From assembly GCA_036340235.1 (NCBI GenBank), contig JAYYZE010000036.1:62001-126000 (forward strand): a stretch of 64,000 nucleotides of DNA, written 5' to 3'. The translations under genes and the position numbers were made by a program. Below are positions 42,824-52,737 of the stretch, piece by piece. How positions within the stretch are numbered: the stretch's first letter is position 1; each line of letters opens with the position of its first letter. The DNA is from GCA-2862585 sp036340235. Its GTDB lineage: Bacteria > Bacteroidota > Bacteroidia > Flavobacteriales > UBA7312. Under the pieces are notes generated by a model. That model saw only the letters and a list, made by a program, of their open reading frames with translations, was not told where the DNA came from and ran no database searches.

Positions 42824-44707
42824 ATGAAAAAAATTCTTCTATTTTTTTTATTTCCATTCGTTTTGTTTGCTCAAAACACTTCTAAAGCTAAAAAGGCCTA
42901 CGTCAAGGCTGAAGAGTTTTATCAGCAAAACAACGATCAAAAAGCTACCGAATTTGTGCTATCGGCTATTAGGCAAGACCCCAATTATTTACCCTCTTAC
43001 TTACTTTTAGGGCAAATCAAAGAAGAAGCAGGAAAAATTCAAGAAGCCATAGACAACTACCTTATTGGACTTTCTGATAACAATTCTGAAAATGCCTGGG
43101 GGTACTGGAAGGTGGGTATGCTTAATATGGACTTAGCCAATTATAACGAAGCTAAAAAGGCCTTCGACTACTTCTTACAATTTAATAACCAACGAAGTAA
43201 GCGTATCAATTCTGCTAAACAGCAATTGGATAATTGTCACTTTGCCATAGAAGCATTAAAAAATCCCGTGGCATTCAATTTTGAAAACATGGGTGAAGGA
43301 ATAAATAGCCAATGGGAAGAATATTTGCCATCCATTTCTGCTGACGGAAAGTTGTTTGTCATTACCAGAAGAGGTCCCCACCAAAATAATGTCGTGTCAG
43401 AAGACTTTTATCAGAGTGTATTTGAAAATGGTCAGTGGACAACGGCCCAAAATTTAGGACCTTCAGTCAATACACTAGGAAATGAGGGAGCACAATGCTT
43501 AGCTCCAAATGGAAAAGTGTTGTTTTTTACCGCTTGCGACAGGGAAGATGGTTTTGGTCGTTGTGATATTTACATTAGTTTAAAGCGTAACGGTCAGTGG
43601 ACCGAAGCGAGAAATATTGGACCTAGTATCAACTCCAAACACTGGGAATCGCAACCAACCATTTCTCCAGATGGAAGAGAATTATATTTTGTTAGTAACC
43701 GACCAGGTGGATATGGCGATATGGATATATGGAAAAGCGTCTTGACAAAGCATGGCACTTTTTCAGAGCCAGTGAATCTAGGACCGACCATCAATACACT
43801 TTATGATGAAATGTCACCCTTTATTCATACCGACAACCAAAGTTTGTATTTCGCTTCTAATGGCCATCCTGGAATGGGCGATTTTGACCTCTTTGTCAGC
43901 CGTCGAGATTTCCCATATACCGACTGGCAAATTCCTAAAAATATAGGCTATCCCATTAACACCAATGGGGTAGAAAATAGTTTGATTGTTGCATCCGATG
44001 GCAAGACGGCCTATTTTGCTTCGGATAAATCTGGCTATGGACAAGAAGATATATTTTGGTTTCACTTGCCTAAAGAGCACCAAGCCAAACAAGTCGCTTA
44101 TTTAAACACCAAAGTGTTAGATGCTGAGAGCAAGACGCCTTTAAAAGCAAGCGTAGAAATTGTTGATTTAGCTACTGGTAAGGTAATGATATCTTCGTTT
44201 ACTTACACCAAAACCGGCGATTTTTTTACCTGTTTGCCTGCCAATACCAATTATGCTGTCAACGTGTCTAGGGATAACTATCTTTTTCATTCAGAAAACT
44301 TTTCGCTAAATCAACAAAGTGCCTTACAAGCCTTACAGCTGGAAATAGAATTGCAACGCCCCAAGAAAGGAAGTGCCATTGTACTAAATAATATCTTTTT
44401 CGACACCGATGCATACACTTTGAAAAGTGAATCCGAAACGGAATTGAAAACCCTCTTCACCTTTTTGACCGACAACCCCGATTTACAAGTTGAGATAGAA
44501 GGTCATACGGACAATTTGGGAGGAGAAGCATACAACCTATCGCTTTCTGAAAATAGGGCCAAAGCGGTCTATGATTATTTAGTGGAGAATGGAATTCCAG
44601 CAAATCGCTTAACTTATAAAGGGTTTGGAGCATCTCAACCCATGGCTGATAATGAAACCGATCAGGGTAGAGCCGAAAATAGACGTACCGCTTTTCGGGT
44701 AAAGTAG
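42824..44707 (+). CDS. PorE-type OmpA-family protein (TPR, PD40 propeller, CRD, OmpA)
   Basis: The 627-aa protein has a signal peptide without lipobox (MKKILLFFLFPFVLFAQ), TPR repeats at ~20-145, PD40/WD40-like propeller repeats (ISPDGRELYFVSNRPGGYGDMDIW, split across residues ~285-309) to ~400, a carboxypeptidase-regulatory-like domain at ~425-505 and an OmpA peptidoglycan-binding domain at ~520-627 (EIEGHTDNLGGEAYNLSLS ... GRAENRRTAF). This domain order matches T9SS component PorE; the paralogue at 58.6 kb is similar. In P. gingivalis PorE links the secretion machine to the wall. Which paralogue, if either, does this is unknown. Confidence 0.83.
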   Translation: MKKILLFFLFPFVLFAQNTSKAKKAYVKAEEFYQQNNDQKATEFVLSAIRQDPNYLPSYLLLGQIKEEAGKIQEAIDNYLIGLSDNNSENAWGYWKVGMLNMDLANYNEAKKAFDYFLQFNNQRSKRINSAKQQLDNCHFAIEALKNPVAFNFENMGEGINSQWEEYLPSISADGKLFVITRRGPHQNNVVSEDFYQSVFENGQWTTAQNLGPSVNTLGNEGAQCLAPNGKVLFFTACDREDGFGRCDIYISLKRNGQWTEARNIGPSINSKHWESQPTISPDGRELYFVSNRPGGYGDMDIWKSVLTKHGTFSEPVNLGPTINTLYDEMSPFIHTDNQSLYFASNGHPGMGDFDLFVSRRDFPYTDWQIPKNIGYPINTNGVENSLIVASDGKTAYFASDKSGYGQEDIFWFHLPKEHQAKQVAYLNTKVLDAESKTPLKASVEIVDLATGKVMISSFTYTKTGDFFTCLPANTNYAVNVSRDNYLFHSENFSLNQQSALQALQLEIELQRPKKGSAIVLNNIFFDTDAYTLKSESETELKTLFTFLTDNPDLQVEIEGHTDNLGGEAYNLSLSENRAKAVYDYLVENGIPANRLTYKGFGASQPMADNETDQGRAENRRTAFRVK

Positions 44708-44731
44708 TACACCAGACCTAAAAAAGTTTTT

Positions 44732-45523
44732 TTATATCGCTTTCTTCAAATGAATTAATTTTTTAATTAATTTTTCTAATTCATTAATTGGCAACATATT
44801 AGCACCATCAGATTTTGCTTGAGAGGGGTCGGGGTGTGTTTCAATAAAAATACCATCAGCCCCAGTGGCTATGGCTGCTTTGGCAATTGTTTCAATCATT
44901 TCAGGTGTTCCACCGGTTATACCACTAATTTGGTTGGGTTGCTGTAAAGAATGAGTCACATCCATAATAACGGGTGCGTAGCGTTGCATTATTGGTATGC
45001 TCCTAAAGTCTACAACTAAATCTTGGTAGCCGAATTGACTTCCACGTTCTGTTAGCAGAACACATTGGTTGCCACTATCTTTCACTTTTTGGATCGCAAA
45101 TTGCATGCTTTCAGGTGAAAGAAACTGTCCTTTTTTGATATTGACTGTTTTGCCAGTTTTAGCCGCCGCATCTATTAAGTCTGTTTGTCTACACAAAAAG
45201 GCAGGGATTTGAAGAATATCCACGTGTTTGGCTGCTATTTGGGCTTCTTCAACTGAATGAATATCGGTGGTAACAGGAATATCAAGTTCTTTTCTGATTT
45301 TACTCAGTATATCAAGTGCTTTTTCATCGCCAATTCCAGTAAATGAATCCAAACGCGAACGATTTGCTTTTCGGTAAGATCCTTTGAATACATAGGGGAT
45401 TTCTAATTTTTGACAGATACCTTTGATGTGTCGTGCGATACCAAAGGCCATCTCCTCACTTTCAATCACGCAGGGTCCAGCAATTAAAAAAAAAGAATTT
45501 TCAAATATTAGTTTACTTGTCAC
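44732..45523 (-). CDS. kdsA: 3-deoxy-8-phosphooctulonate synthase (KDO-8-P synthase)
   Basis: The 263-aa enzyme condenses phosphoenolpyruvate with arabinose-5-phosphate for lipopolysaccharide inner core. It has LIAGPCVIESEEMA (~12-25), FKGSYRKANRSR, DILQIPAFLCRQTDL (~97-111), NIKKGQFLSPE and ETHPDPSQAKSDG. The start is GTG directly after the TAA of the DUF5723-like gene. Upstream gene order (lipoprotein, barrel, kdsA) with one-base overlaps makes a tight operon. Because Arg/Cys-containing metal ligands are present (Cys17 in GPCV) the metal-dependent class is possible. Confidence 0.95.
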   Translation of the reverse strand: MTSKLIFENSFFLIAGPCVIESEEMAFGIARHIKGICQKLEIPYVFKGSYRKANRSRLDSFTGIGDEKALDILSKIRKELDIPVTTDIHSVEEAQIAAKHVDILQIPAFLCRQTDLIDAAAKTGKTVNIKKGQFLSPESMQFAIQKVKDSGNQCVLLTERGSQFGYQDLVVDFRSIPIMQRYAPVIMDVTHSLQQPNQISGITGGTPEMIETIAKAAIATGADGIFIETHPDPSQAKSDGANMLPINELEKLIKKLIHLKKAI

Positions 45524-46705
45524 TTATTTAGTTTGTTTACTTGTCGAAAATACTCTTTTTATGCCAAAACAAAGGTGTAACCCATAATTTTGGGATGGCG
45601 CAATGGAATTAGCTTGCTTGGTGAATAGCGAGTAAGTCATTTTTTGACCACTAAAGCCATAGCCAAATTGAAAGCCAGGACGTTCATATCCTCCGATGTG
45701 ATACCCTAAAATAAATTCGTGTTTTTTAAACGATTTCATCAGGTCTAAGGAGACTCGCGGTAGTTCATAAATTCCTGACTTATGAACAGCTGAAAACCGT
45801 ATCGCATCTATATAAGTTAGGTTAGTTTTTTGAATGGTAGAAAATGCTAGTGTAGTAGGGAGTCTCCAAGTGTAGCTTTCTTTCTTGACTAGATTAAAAA
45901 TAGATTGTAAACTATCAAATTCACTGCTAAGCAAACTATCGTTAAACGCTATAAAATCATCAACATTTATTCCCTCAAACGACCATGAACTATTCACATG
46001 TCTATTATTTGTCGTTTCGTCCCACTCAATAAATCCTAAATCTTGTACTGAAACAATAAAACTTCCATTTCCAACAGAGTCCCTGTAGGTAAATCCAAGA
46101 GCTGCCCCTTTTCCATTTAAATTGAATAAATTATTTATTATATTGGTGGTATCGGTGTAGTGTCCTTCAAAATCGACTTCATAAGCCACGCTACTTCCAG
46201 ATTCTCCTGTGCTAAAAATAGCATTTTTGATATCAAAATTAGCCATTTGATGTCCACCTATAAATGCCACAGAGGTTGAAAATTTAGGATGCCATTGGTA
46301 GTATGCTTCTAGTTTTGAATAATGATAAGTTGTTAACTTAACTGGTGAAAGATCTAATTGCTCTCCTTTGTATGGAGCGTTTCCAAATAGTATCAACTCT
46401 ACCAAAGGTTTACTGTAAGAGCTATACAAGGCAACATGATTGCCGAATGAAAGTCCCCACCCTTTTTTATGCTCATACGAGATTTCATTATCCCATTCAA
46501 ACTGAAGGTAGTTTTTGGATTTAAGAGCAGCTATGATGTTTGCTTTTTCAGTATTGTCCAAAAATCCATATGATTCTGACAGAAGCGGTTCGTTAATACT
46601 GCTGTTAAACAAGCCTATATTGGAAGATATTTCTAAACTACTTTCTTGAGAAAAAACAGAAAACGAAAGATGAAAGAAGGTTATGATTACGATGACATTT
46701 CTCAT
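45524..46705 (-). CDS. DUF5723-like outer-membrane barrel protein
   Basis: The 393-aa protein has a signal peptide (ending LSFSVFSQ), an N-terminal SSNIGLFNSSINEPLL motif and repeated beta strands, ending near GLHLCFGIKRVFS. The pattern resembles DUF5723, a FadL/porin-like barrel common in Bacteroidota. Its start shares a base with the stop of the upstream 678-aa lipoprotein (46705), and kdsA follows with no gap. It probably works with that lipoprotein at the outer membrane. The family assignment is by pattern and moderately certain. Confidence 0.65.
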   Translation of the reverse strand: MRNVIVIITFFHLSFSVFSQESSLEISSNIGLFNSSINEPLLSESYGFLDNTEKANIIAALKSKNYLQFEWDNEISYEHKKGWGLSFGNHVALYSSYSKPLVELILFGNAPYKGEQLDLSPVKLTTYHYSKLEAYYQWHPKFSTSVAFIGGHQMANFDIKNAIFSTGESGSSVAYEVDFEGHYTDTTNIINNLFNLNGKGAALGFTYRDSVGNGSFIVSVQDLGFIEWDETTNNRHVNSSWSFEGINVDDFIAFNDSLLSSEFDSLQSIFNLVKKESYTWRLPTTLAFSTIQKTNLTYIDAIRFSAVHKSGIYELPRVSLDLMKSFKKHEFILGYHIGGYERPGFQFGYGFSGQKMTYSLFTKQANSIAPSQNYGLHLCFGIKRVFSTSKQTK

Positions 46706-48741
46706 TAGTCAATGGGGTAGTTAAAATTAGCAATGAGTTTTAAATCAATGGTATAATCACTGTAAAGTGTAACGTGCTGATTTGAGGGTTGGGTATTTAG
46801 GATTACTTCAAATGCAATTTTTCGACACAAGTTTAGGCTTTCACTAATGGCCTCGAAAGGGTAGGTTAGTTCGCTCGATGTCGATGCGATTGTTTTGCCT
46901 AATTCATTAATTTCACAGGCTTGAACTATTTGATCAGAAAGTAATTCCTTCAATATCATGTCACTTTGGTCCAGTAATACCATTTTAATGGAGGCATCCA
47001 AGGGGAATGAATTCTGAGTTAGAAGGCTAAAAGAGCCGTTGCTTACATCTTCTACATCAAGTCTTGCCTCAACAGTATCTTTGATGACAATTTGGCTCGC
47101 GCTAAAGGATAGGGGGATACCTACTTCTAAATTTGCTGTTATACCGTGGTCTTTGTACATGAATCCAGAATTGGTGGAAGGATTAGGGTTTAGGATTAGC
47201 TCAAAATTAAAGTTTAGTTTTTGTGGTTTACTCTCAATTATTTCGTCGATATTGGAATTGCTTTCGTTAAAGTTTACAGCGTTCTGAGCAGCCAGTATTT
47301 GCGTTTCCTCATTATTAGTTTCTGTGGCCGATTCGATGTGAAATGGAGAGGCTAGTGTAGCCCCGTCAAGGTAGATGGAAGTAATATCGTTTTCAGCACT
47401 AAAATTGTTAATCCATACCTGGGCATTACTACCAATGTAGTTTTCAGTTTTCAAACTAACGTCTACTTTTGATAGGTCAAGTTTTCCCTCAAAGCTGGAA
47501 AAATCAACAAAGTCAGAACTGTAAGACTCTTGGAATGTATCTGTCCCAAGATATCCATACGCAATTTCAGGTATTATCTCTTTTATTGTAATGGTGTTAA
47601 ATACGCTATCTTCTAAGGATATATGAGTAATCACACCAGAGGAGTCTATCCAACCTTGTGATTCTGTATAAATGGTATTAACTGTATCGCCGTATTTTCC
47701 TGTCATATCAATTTCATATCCGGAAAAATCAAAAAATTTGGTGACTGATATAGAGCCACCTACAGGTGCTGGTGGCAAACGATAAAAAAATTCAAATGGT
47801 TGACCATTGAGGGTGGTTCCAGGAATTCTATATTCTACTTTTATAGTGTCTTGAATGGTACTTACCCCTACCACTTCAACCCCTCCTTCTTCAACTATTA
47901 CTTTGTTAAGACGTACATCGCCTATTTCAAATGCCACAACTGTGTCTTCGTCAAAAATTTGTTGACTTGGAAAGATGGCAATTCCCTCCTGTAAGTCAAT
48001 ATCTCTGATGGTTATTTCTGCAATAAGGGCATCGCTGTAGTTAATGGTAACGCTGTTGGGTGCAGTGCCTACAACATCGGCATTAATAATTTCAGCTTCT
48101 AAGTTTCCTAATAATGTTTGTCCTGCCAAAGAAGCTGTTTCCATTGCTGTTTCTCCACTGGCTAGAACGGGGATAGTCATCGATATGATGTTTGTAATGT
48201 CATTTTCATTTCTTAGCTCCAACTGCACATTACTTAAATCGGTGGGTAATTGGTTTATAATTTTTAAGTCCACATAACCATCATTAAAGGTCATTTCTTC
48301 GAAGTAGTCGTTTGCATCAATGGGGAAGGTGTCGTTTAGTAATCCCGAGTAAGCTGGTATCACAGCATCGCCACCATTAGGGAATAAAAGTGTGCCGAAG
48401 TCTATGGATGCAACAAGGTTGCCCATTGTGACCTCATGTGTAATGACTGTATTTGAAAACTTTATGGTCTCTAGTTTGACATTTTTGGTGGTGCTGATTG
48501 GTTCAATTTGAATTAGACTATCTAGCGTATAGTTCAATAGTTTCTTTGTGAAAATAAATTTCAAACTATTGTCGCCCAAAGTGTCGAATCGAATGGAACT
48601 ATCGTTTACTAAGTCAATAATGCTCAATTCGGTATAAGCAATGGGGGTGGAAATATCTGTGTTCCAATTGGGTTTTTCGAAATCATGTTTGCAAGACGAT
48701 ATTAACAGCAACAGGCAATTTAAGTAAAGAAAGACTTTCAT
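46705..48741 (-). CDS. Large lipoprotein of unknown function
   Basis: The 678-aa protein has a lipoprotein signal (MKVFLYLNCLLLLISSC, lipid Cys17) followed by KHDFEKPNWNTDISTPIAYT. The mature protein is beta-rich with many S/T/N/D and no motif I recognise. It is translationally linked to the DUF5723-like barrel gene by a one-base overlap, so the two probably form an outer-membrane pair. Ordinary Bacteroidota contain similar long lipoproteins adjacent to DUF5723 genes. No enzyme motif is visible. A TAAATTTG box (minus strand) lies 16-23 bases before the ATG. Confidence 0.75.
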   Translation of the reverse strand: MKVFLYLNCLLLLISSCKHDFEKPNWNTDISTPIAYTELSIIDLVNDSSIRFDTLGDNSLKFIFTKKLLNYTLDSLIQIEPISTTKNVKLETIKFSNTVITHEVTMGNLVASIDFGTLLFPNGGDAVIPAYSGLLNDTFPIDANDYFEEMTFNDGYVDLKIINQLPTDLSNVQLELRNENDITNIISMTIPVLASGETAMETASLAGQTLLGNLEAEIINADVVGTAPNSVTINYSDALIAEITIRDIDLQEGIAIFPSQQIFDEDTVVAFEIGDVRLNKVIVEEGGVEVVGVSTIQDTIKVEYRIPGTTLNGQPFEFFYRLPPAPVGGSISVTKFFDFSGYEIDMTGKYGDTVNTIYTESQGWIDSSGVITHISLEDSVFNTITIKEIIPEIAYGYLGTDTFQESYSSDFVDFSSFEGKLDLSKVDVSLKTENYIGSNAQVWINNFSAENDITSIYLDGATLASPFHIESATETNNEETQILAAQNAVNFNESNSNIDEIIESKPQKLNFNFELILNPNPSTNSGFMYKDHGITANLEVGIPLSFSASQIVIKDTVEARLDVEDVSNGSFSLLTQNSFPLDASIKMVLLDQSDMILKELLSDQIVQACEINELGKTIASTSSELTYPFEAISESLNLCRKIAFEVILNTQPSNQHVTLYSDYTIDLKLIANFNYPID

Positions 48742-48756
48742 GTTTTTGAATTTTTA

Positions 48757-48764
48757 CAAATTTA
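48757..48764 (-). promoter_or_regulatory. Promoter -7 box for the lipoprotein-barrel-kdsA operon
   Basis: TAAATTTG on the minus strand, 15 bases before the ATG at 48741. It lies in the 31-base gap after rarA, so the operon can be transcribed separately. No -33 TTG is clear. Confidence 0.5.
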
Positions 48765-48772
48765 TGCTTTTT

Positions 48773-50047
48773 CTAGTAATGGTACTTGTCTTTCCAAATA
48801 CTGGATAAGTAATTTTTAAATTTCAGTTCTCTTTCATTGTTGCCAGGAGAATACAGAGTCGTTCCAGAAATATCATCAGGTAAAAATTCTAAGTTGACAA
48901 AGCTGTTTTCGAAGTCATGAGCGTATAAGTAATTTTTTCCGTAGTCTAAGTCTTTCATTAGTTTGGTTGGTGAATTTCTAAGTTCTAAAGGAACTGACAA
49001 CGATCCTTTTTCATTGACAAGTTCTTGTGCTTTATTTATTGCTAAGTAGGAGGCATTACTTTTTGGGGAGCATGCTAGGTAGATAGTTGTTTGCGAGAGG
49101 ATTATCCTCGATTCTGGCATACCTACATTAGTTATGGCTTGAAAGCAATTATTAGCCATGATAAGTGCGCTAGGGTTGGCATTGCCGATATCTTCAGAAG
49201 CCAAGATGATTAGTCTGCGTGCGATGAATTTGATGTCTTCTCCACCTTCTAACATTCTCGCTAACCAATAGACTGCGGCATTGGGGTCGCTACCTCTAAC
49301 GGATTTAATGTAGGCCGAAATAATATCGTAATGTTGCTCTCCATTTTTATCGTATAGAGCGATATTTTCTTGAGCTGACTGTAATACTAATTCATTGGTT
49401 ATTATAATTTCCTTGCTTGTTTGCGAATTGACCACTAATTCAAAAATATTAAGCAGCTTTCGACCATCACCACCTGAAATTCTAAATAGGGCATCGCTTT
49501 CTTTGAGTTGTATATTTTTTTGTATGAACTGCTTGTCTGTGTTTATTGCTTTTTCCAGCAATTGTAAAAGATGATTTTTATTGAAATGTTCTAAAACATA
49601 GACCTGGCAACGCGACAGTAGTGCCGGAATGACTTCAAATGAAGGGTTTTCTGTGGTTGCACCAACTAGGGTAACTATGCCTTTCTCTACAGCGTTGAGA
49701 AGGGAGTCTTGCTGTGATTTGCTAAATCGGTGAATTTCATCAATAAATAGTATAGGTACGTTTTGACCAAATAAGCCAAGCGATTTGGCTTTGTTGATGA
49801 CTTCTCTGACGTCTTTTACTCCAGAATTGATAGCACTTAGGGTGTAAAATGGTCGCTCTAATTGCTTGGCAATTATGTTGGCAAGGGTGGTTTTTCCCAC
49901 TCCAGGAGGTCCCCAAAATATGAGTGAAGGGATAAGGTTGTTTTTTAGTGTTTTAAGAAGAGCACCATTTTTTCCAATGAGGTGTTCTTGTCCTATAAAG
50001 TCGTCTAATGTATGGGGTCGTAATCGTTCGGCTAAGGGGGTAGACAT
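48773..50047 (-). CDS. rarA: Replication-associated recombination protein A (RarA/MgsA)
   Basis: The 424-aa AAA+ ATPase begins PLAERLRPHTLDDFIGQEHL, with Walker A WGPPGVGKTTLANI (~44-57), Walker B LFIDEIHRFSKSQQD (~98-112), sensor ATTENPSFEV and the C-terminal MgsA domain (ARMLEGGEDIKFIARRLII). It acts at stalled replication forks with RecA and SSB. It starts 2 bases after the SMP-30-like gene, so it is in the same transcript as two T9SS-secreted proteins, a combination with no obvious logic. Confidence 0.95.
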   Translation of the reverse strand: MSTPLAERLRPHTLDDFIGQEHLIGKNGALLKTLKNNLIPSLIFWGPPGVGKTTLANIIAKQLERPFYTLSAINSGVKDVREVINKAKSLGLFGQNVPILFIDEIHRFSKSQQDSLLNAVEKGIVTLVGATTENPSFEVIPALLSRCQVYVLEHFNKNHLLQLLEKAINTDKQFIQKNIQLKESDALFRISGGDGRKLLNIFELVVNSQTSKEIIITNELVLQSAQENIALYDKNGEQHYDIISAYIKSVRGSDPNAAVYWLARMLEGGEDIKFIARRLIILASEDIGNANPSALIMANNCFQAITNVGMPESRIILSQTTIYLACSPKSNASYLAINKAQELVNEKGSLSVPLELRNSPTKLMKDLDYGKNYLYAHDFENSFVNLEFLPDDISGTTLYSPGNNERELKFKNYLSSIWKDKYHY

Positions 50048-50049
50048 AT

Positions 50050-51177
50050 TTATTGAATCAGAATTTTTTCGTTGGTTGTATTCGTTTTCAACAGATAGAT
50101 GCCTTTATCTAAAAATGGCAATTTAAGGGAAAATTCATTGTCTATTTTTTTACTAAATATCAATTTGCCGTTGAGGTCATACACCTCCACTAAGCTTGTC
50201 AGTTGATTGAGTTCTAGCGTCTGTCCATTGGCTAGTGGATTGGGGTAAAAGGCCTCGTCTAGCAATTGATTGTTTTTAATGCTACTGGTATTACAACTGG
50301 CTTCACATTCCTCTAAAGAAGAATATGTCCCACTATTGTCTAATAATTCAGTACAGCCATCTATATCGCAATTGTAAGATGATAAAGCACCAAAGCCAAT
50401 AAAAACTACTGAACTGTTGGCCGTGCTTGAATTGGGTATTGCTAAAGTGTCAGAAGCTGTATTGTAATAAATGTCTGCTGGACTACTCATGTTGGGAACA
50501 AGCACTATGGGGTCAGCACTAAAGTCGCTATTGAATTTGTTGATGGCATTGTTACTCCATGCAGATACATAAAAGTCACCATTGCTATCCATAGCAATTC
50601 CATCGCAATTTTCTAATGTAGTGGTGGTTAACACATTATAAGATGAGTCAGTTAAGCTGATTTCATAAATGGGAGCGTTGCCATACCAACATACCATCAA
50701 CAATCTATCTTCTATGTAGTCATAAAAGATACCGTTTGGGGTGTGAGGAATGTTTTCAATAAAAGTGTTGAAGTTTCCACTACTTATATCGAAACGATAG
50801 ATATCTTTTCCAATAAAATCCGTTACAAATATATCGTTTCCTTTATGTGTAATGCCGTTAGCAAAACTGGCCCCTAAGTCTATATTTAACGTTTGTTCTT
50901 GAGTAGTTAAGTCATACGCTTTGAGCATGCTGCCACTGCATACATACAATTCATTACCCACTACTTCCAATCCATGTGGGCCATCACCAACATTGGTGGC
51001 GAAGTATTGAAGATTTTCTGTGGCGGGGTCATAGCTTAAAATGCTACCTTCTCCAGAGTTAGAAATGAAATAAAGCCCGCTGTTGCTATCAAAATCTACA
51101 CTTTCAGGTTTGTTGTAGGATTGGGCATAAATAGCAGTACTAAAAAATATAAAAAGGATGGGGGTATAAATGTTCAT
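50050..51177 (-). CDS. Secreted SMP-30/NHL-type propeller with T9SS type A sorting domain
   Basis: The 375-aa protein has a signal peptide (ending TAIYAQ), six-bladed propeller repeats at ~20-270 (DFDSNSGLYFISNSGEGSI, GNELYVCSG, GNDIFVTDFIG, DSNGDFYVSAWSNN), a cysteine motif CDIDGCTE...GTYSSLEECEASC (~270-298) common in marine flavobacteria, and a type A sorting domain (EAFYPNPLANGQTLEL ... GIYLLKT). It may bind or process small sugars or lactones, but active-site residues cannot be assigned. Its ATG shares a base with the stop of the upstream dehydrogenase. Confidence 0.82.
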   Translation of the reverse strand: MNIYTPILFIFFSTAIYAQSYNKPESVDFDSNSGLYFISNSGEGSILSYDPATENLQYFATNVGDGPHGLEVVGNELYVCSGSMLKAYDLTTQEQTLNIDLGASFANGITHKGNDIFVTDFIGKDIYRFDISSGNFNTFIENIPHTPNGIFYDYIEDRLLMVCWYGNAPIYEISLTDSSYNVLTTTTLENCDGIAMDSNGDFYVSAWSNNAINKFNSDFSADPIVLVPNMSSPADIYYNTASDTLAIPNSSTANSSVVFIGFGALSSYNCDIDGCTELLDNSGTYSSLEECEASCNTSSIKNNQLLDEAFYPNPLANGQTLELNQLTSLVEVYDLNGKLIFSKKIDNEFSLKLPFLDKGIYLLKTNTTNEKILIQ

Positions 51178-52595
51178 TATTCAATGATCAGTTTTTCGAT
51201 AGTGTTATTCACTTTTGTGACATACAAACCGCTGGCAAACTTACCATTGAGTTGAAGGGTGTTTTCTGTCATACGTTTGGAATAGACGACTTGCCCTTGT
51301 ACATTAACAATTTCTAGTAGGTATGGCAATTCTGAAGTAGGTAAGTTCAAAATGCCAGTTTGAGAAATGGGATTGGGAAAGGGTCTAAGACCGCTTAATT
51401 CATTTTCTGCAATGGAGGTATAGTCAGCATTGTGTAATTCGATGATTTCGTTGGGTCCTTGGCTTGGCCAGCTATTTCCATTTGTAGCTAGGTAAATTTT
51501 ACCGTCAGGACTGACACAAATATCTCTCAATCGTCCCCATTCATTATTAAAAAAGTCGGTTTCTGACTGGATGGTGTCGCCAGCTTCATTGAAAGTAAAT
51601 CGAACCAATTTTTTTCCTTTCAGTACCGTCATTAGTAATGAGTTTTGAAATTCAGGAATGGAAGGGTGGTCATACCAAATAATATCCGAAGGGGCTATGG
51701 TGGATGAACCGCTACTCCATAATGGCTCTATCACATCATTGTCCAGGCAGTAGTCACTTTCGGAATAATTATTAGTCAGGTCTTCGGCATAGTATTCATC
51801 CACCCACTGGTTGTCGCAAAAGCCCTGTACGTTAGGCCAACCAAAGTTTCCTGCTTGTAAGATGTTAAGCTCATCGTCGTTGTTAGGGCCATGCTCAGAA
51901 CTATAAATGACTCCATTAGCAGCAATGGCTAATCCTTGTGCATTTCTATGACCTATACTCCACACGTAGCTGCTGGGGTTGGGGTTGTCAGTTTTGGGGT
52001 TGCCAAAATTGGTGCCATTGGCGTCGATGTCAATTCTTAGCGTTTTACCTGTCAAAGAAGTTTCGTCCTGAGAAGCCATCCAGTCTTGAGCGTCGCCAGT
52101 AGTCACAAGTAGAGTGGTTTGGTCAATAGCTAGTAGGCGACAGCCAATGTGGGTGCTATTGCCGTCAATGCCATCCACAATAATGGTTTCGTTGATTAAT
52201 TCATCATTGTCAGCATCATATTCATAGTAAACAATTTTTTCAAAGGCGTTAAATGAACTTCCGTAAGTATATGCCAAGAAGACATAAGGCGCACCGTTGT
52301 TAAATTCGGGATGAATTTCCATTCCTAGCAATCCCGACTCATTAGAATCATACAGCTGTGAAGCCAAGTTTAGAATAGGGTATTGCTCACCTGTTTCTAC
52401 ATTTACTCTACTTATGAGTCCAGAACGTTCAGTAATCCAAAGGTGGTCATCTGGTCCCCATTTTATTTCCCATGGTACATCCAAGCCGCCAATCACTTCC
52501 CTTTCGGTGAGAGTGGTTACGTCCAATTGGATTTGTGCTGAAGACAGATGAGCAAAAGACAGTGCGATAACTAATATTTGTAAAAATTTATTCAT
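51177..52595 (-). CDS. Secreted PQQ-type sugar dehydrogenase-like propeller with T9SS type A sorting domain
   Basis: The 472-aa protein has a signal peptide (ending AHLSSAQ), then a GSDH-type fold: VPWEIKWGPDDHLWITERSG (~40-60), ESGLLGMEIHPEF, IGHRNAQGLAI and SSEHGPNNDDELNIL (~230-245), all typical of soluble glucose/sorbosone dehydrogenases. The catalytic His and PQQ-binding Arg of that family probably correspond to IGHRNAQG and the following loop. A C-terminal type A domain (RPFPNPISQTGIL ... GLYVTKV) targets it to T9SS. PQQ would have to be supplied, and no pqq genes are near. Other aldose-dehydrogenase-like functions are possible. Confidence 0.85.
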   Translation of the reverse strand: MNKFLQILVIALSFAHLSSAQIQLDVTTLTEREVIGGLDVPWEIKWGPDDHLWITERSGLISRVNVETGEQYPILNLASQLYDSNESGLLGMEIHPEFNNGAPYVFLAYTYGSSFNAFEKIVYYEYDADNDELINETIIVDGIDGNSTHIGCRLLAIDQTTLLVTTGDAQDWMASQDETSLTGKTLRIDIDANGTNFGNPKTDNPNPSSYVWSIGHRNAQGLAIAANGVIYSSEHGPNNDDELNILQAGNFGWPNVQGFCDNQWVDEYYAEDLTNNYSESDYCLDNDVIEPLWSSGSSTIAPSDIIWYDHPSIPEFQNSLLMTVLKGKKLVRFTFNEAGDTIQSETDFFNNEWGRLRDICVSPDGKIYLATNGNSWPSQGPNEIIELHNADYTSIAENELSGLRPFPNPISQTGILNLPTSELPYLLEIVNVQGQVVYSKRMTENTLQLNGKFASGLYVTKVNNTIEKLIIE

Positions 52596-52737
52596 TGTTT
52601 GATTGTGTAGGTTAGCATTTCAACAAATATCGCTAAAAATAACTAATTGACAATTCATTTATGAAATGAAAATTTTACAACTCATAATCAATAGAAAAAA
52701 TAATTATTTTTACAAAATAATATAAATTGTAAATCTT

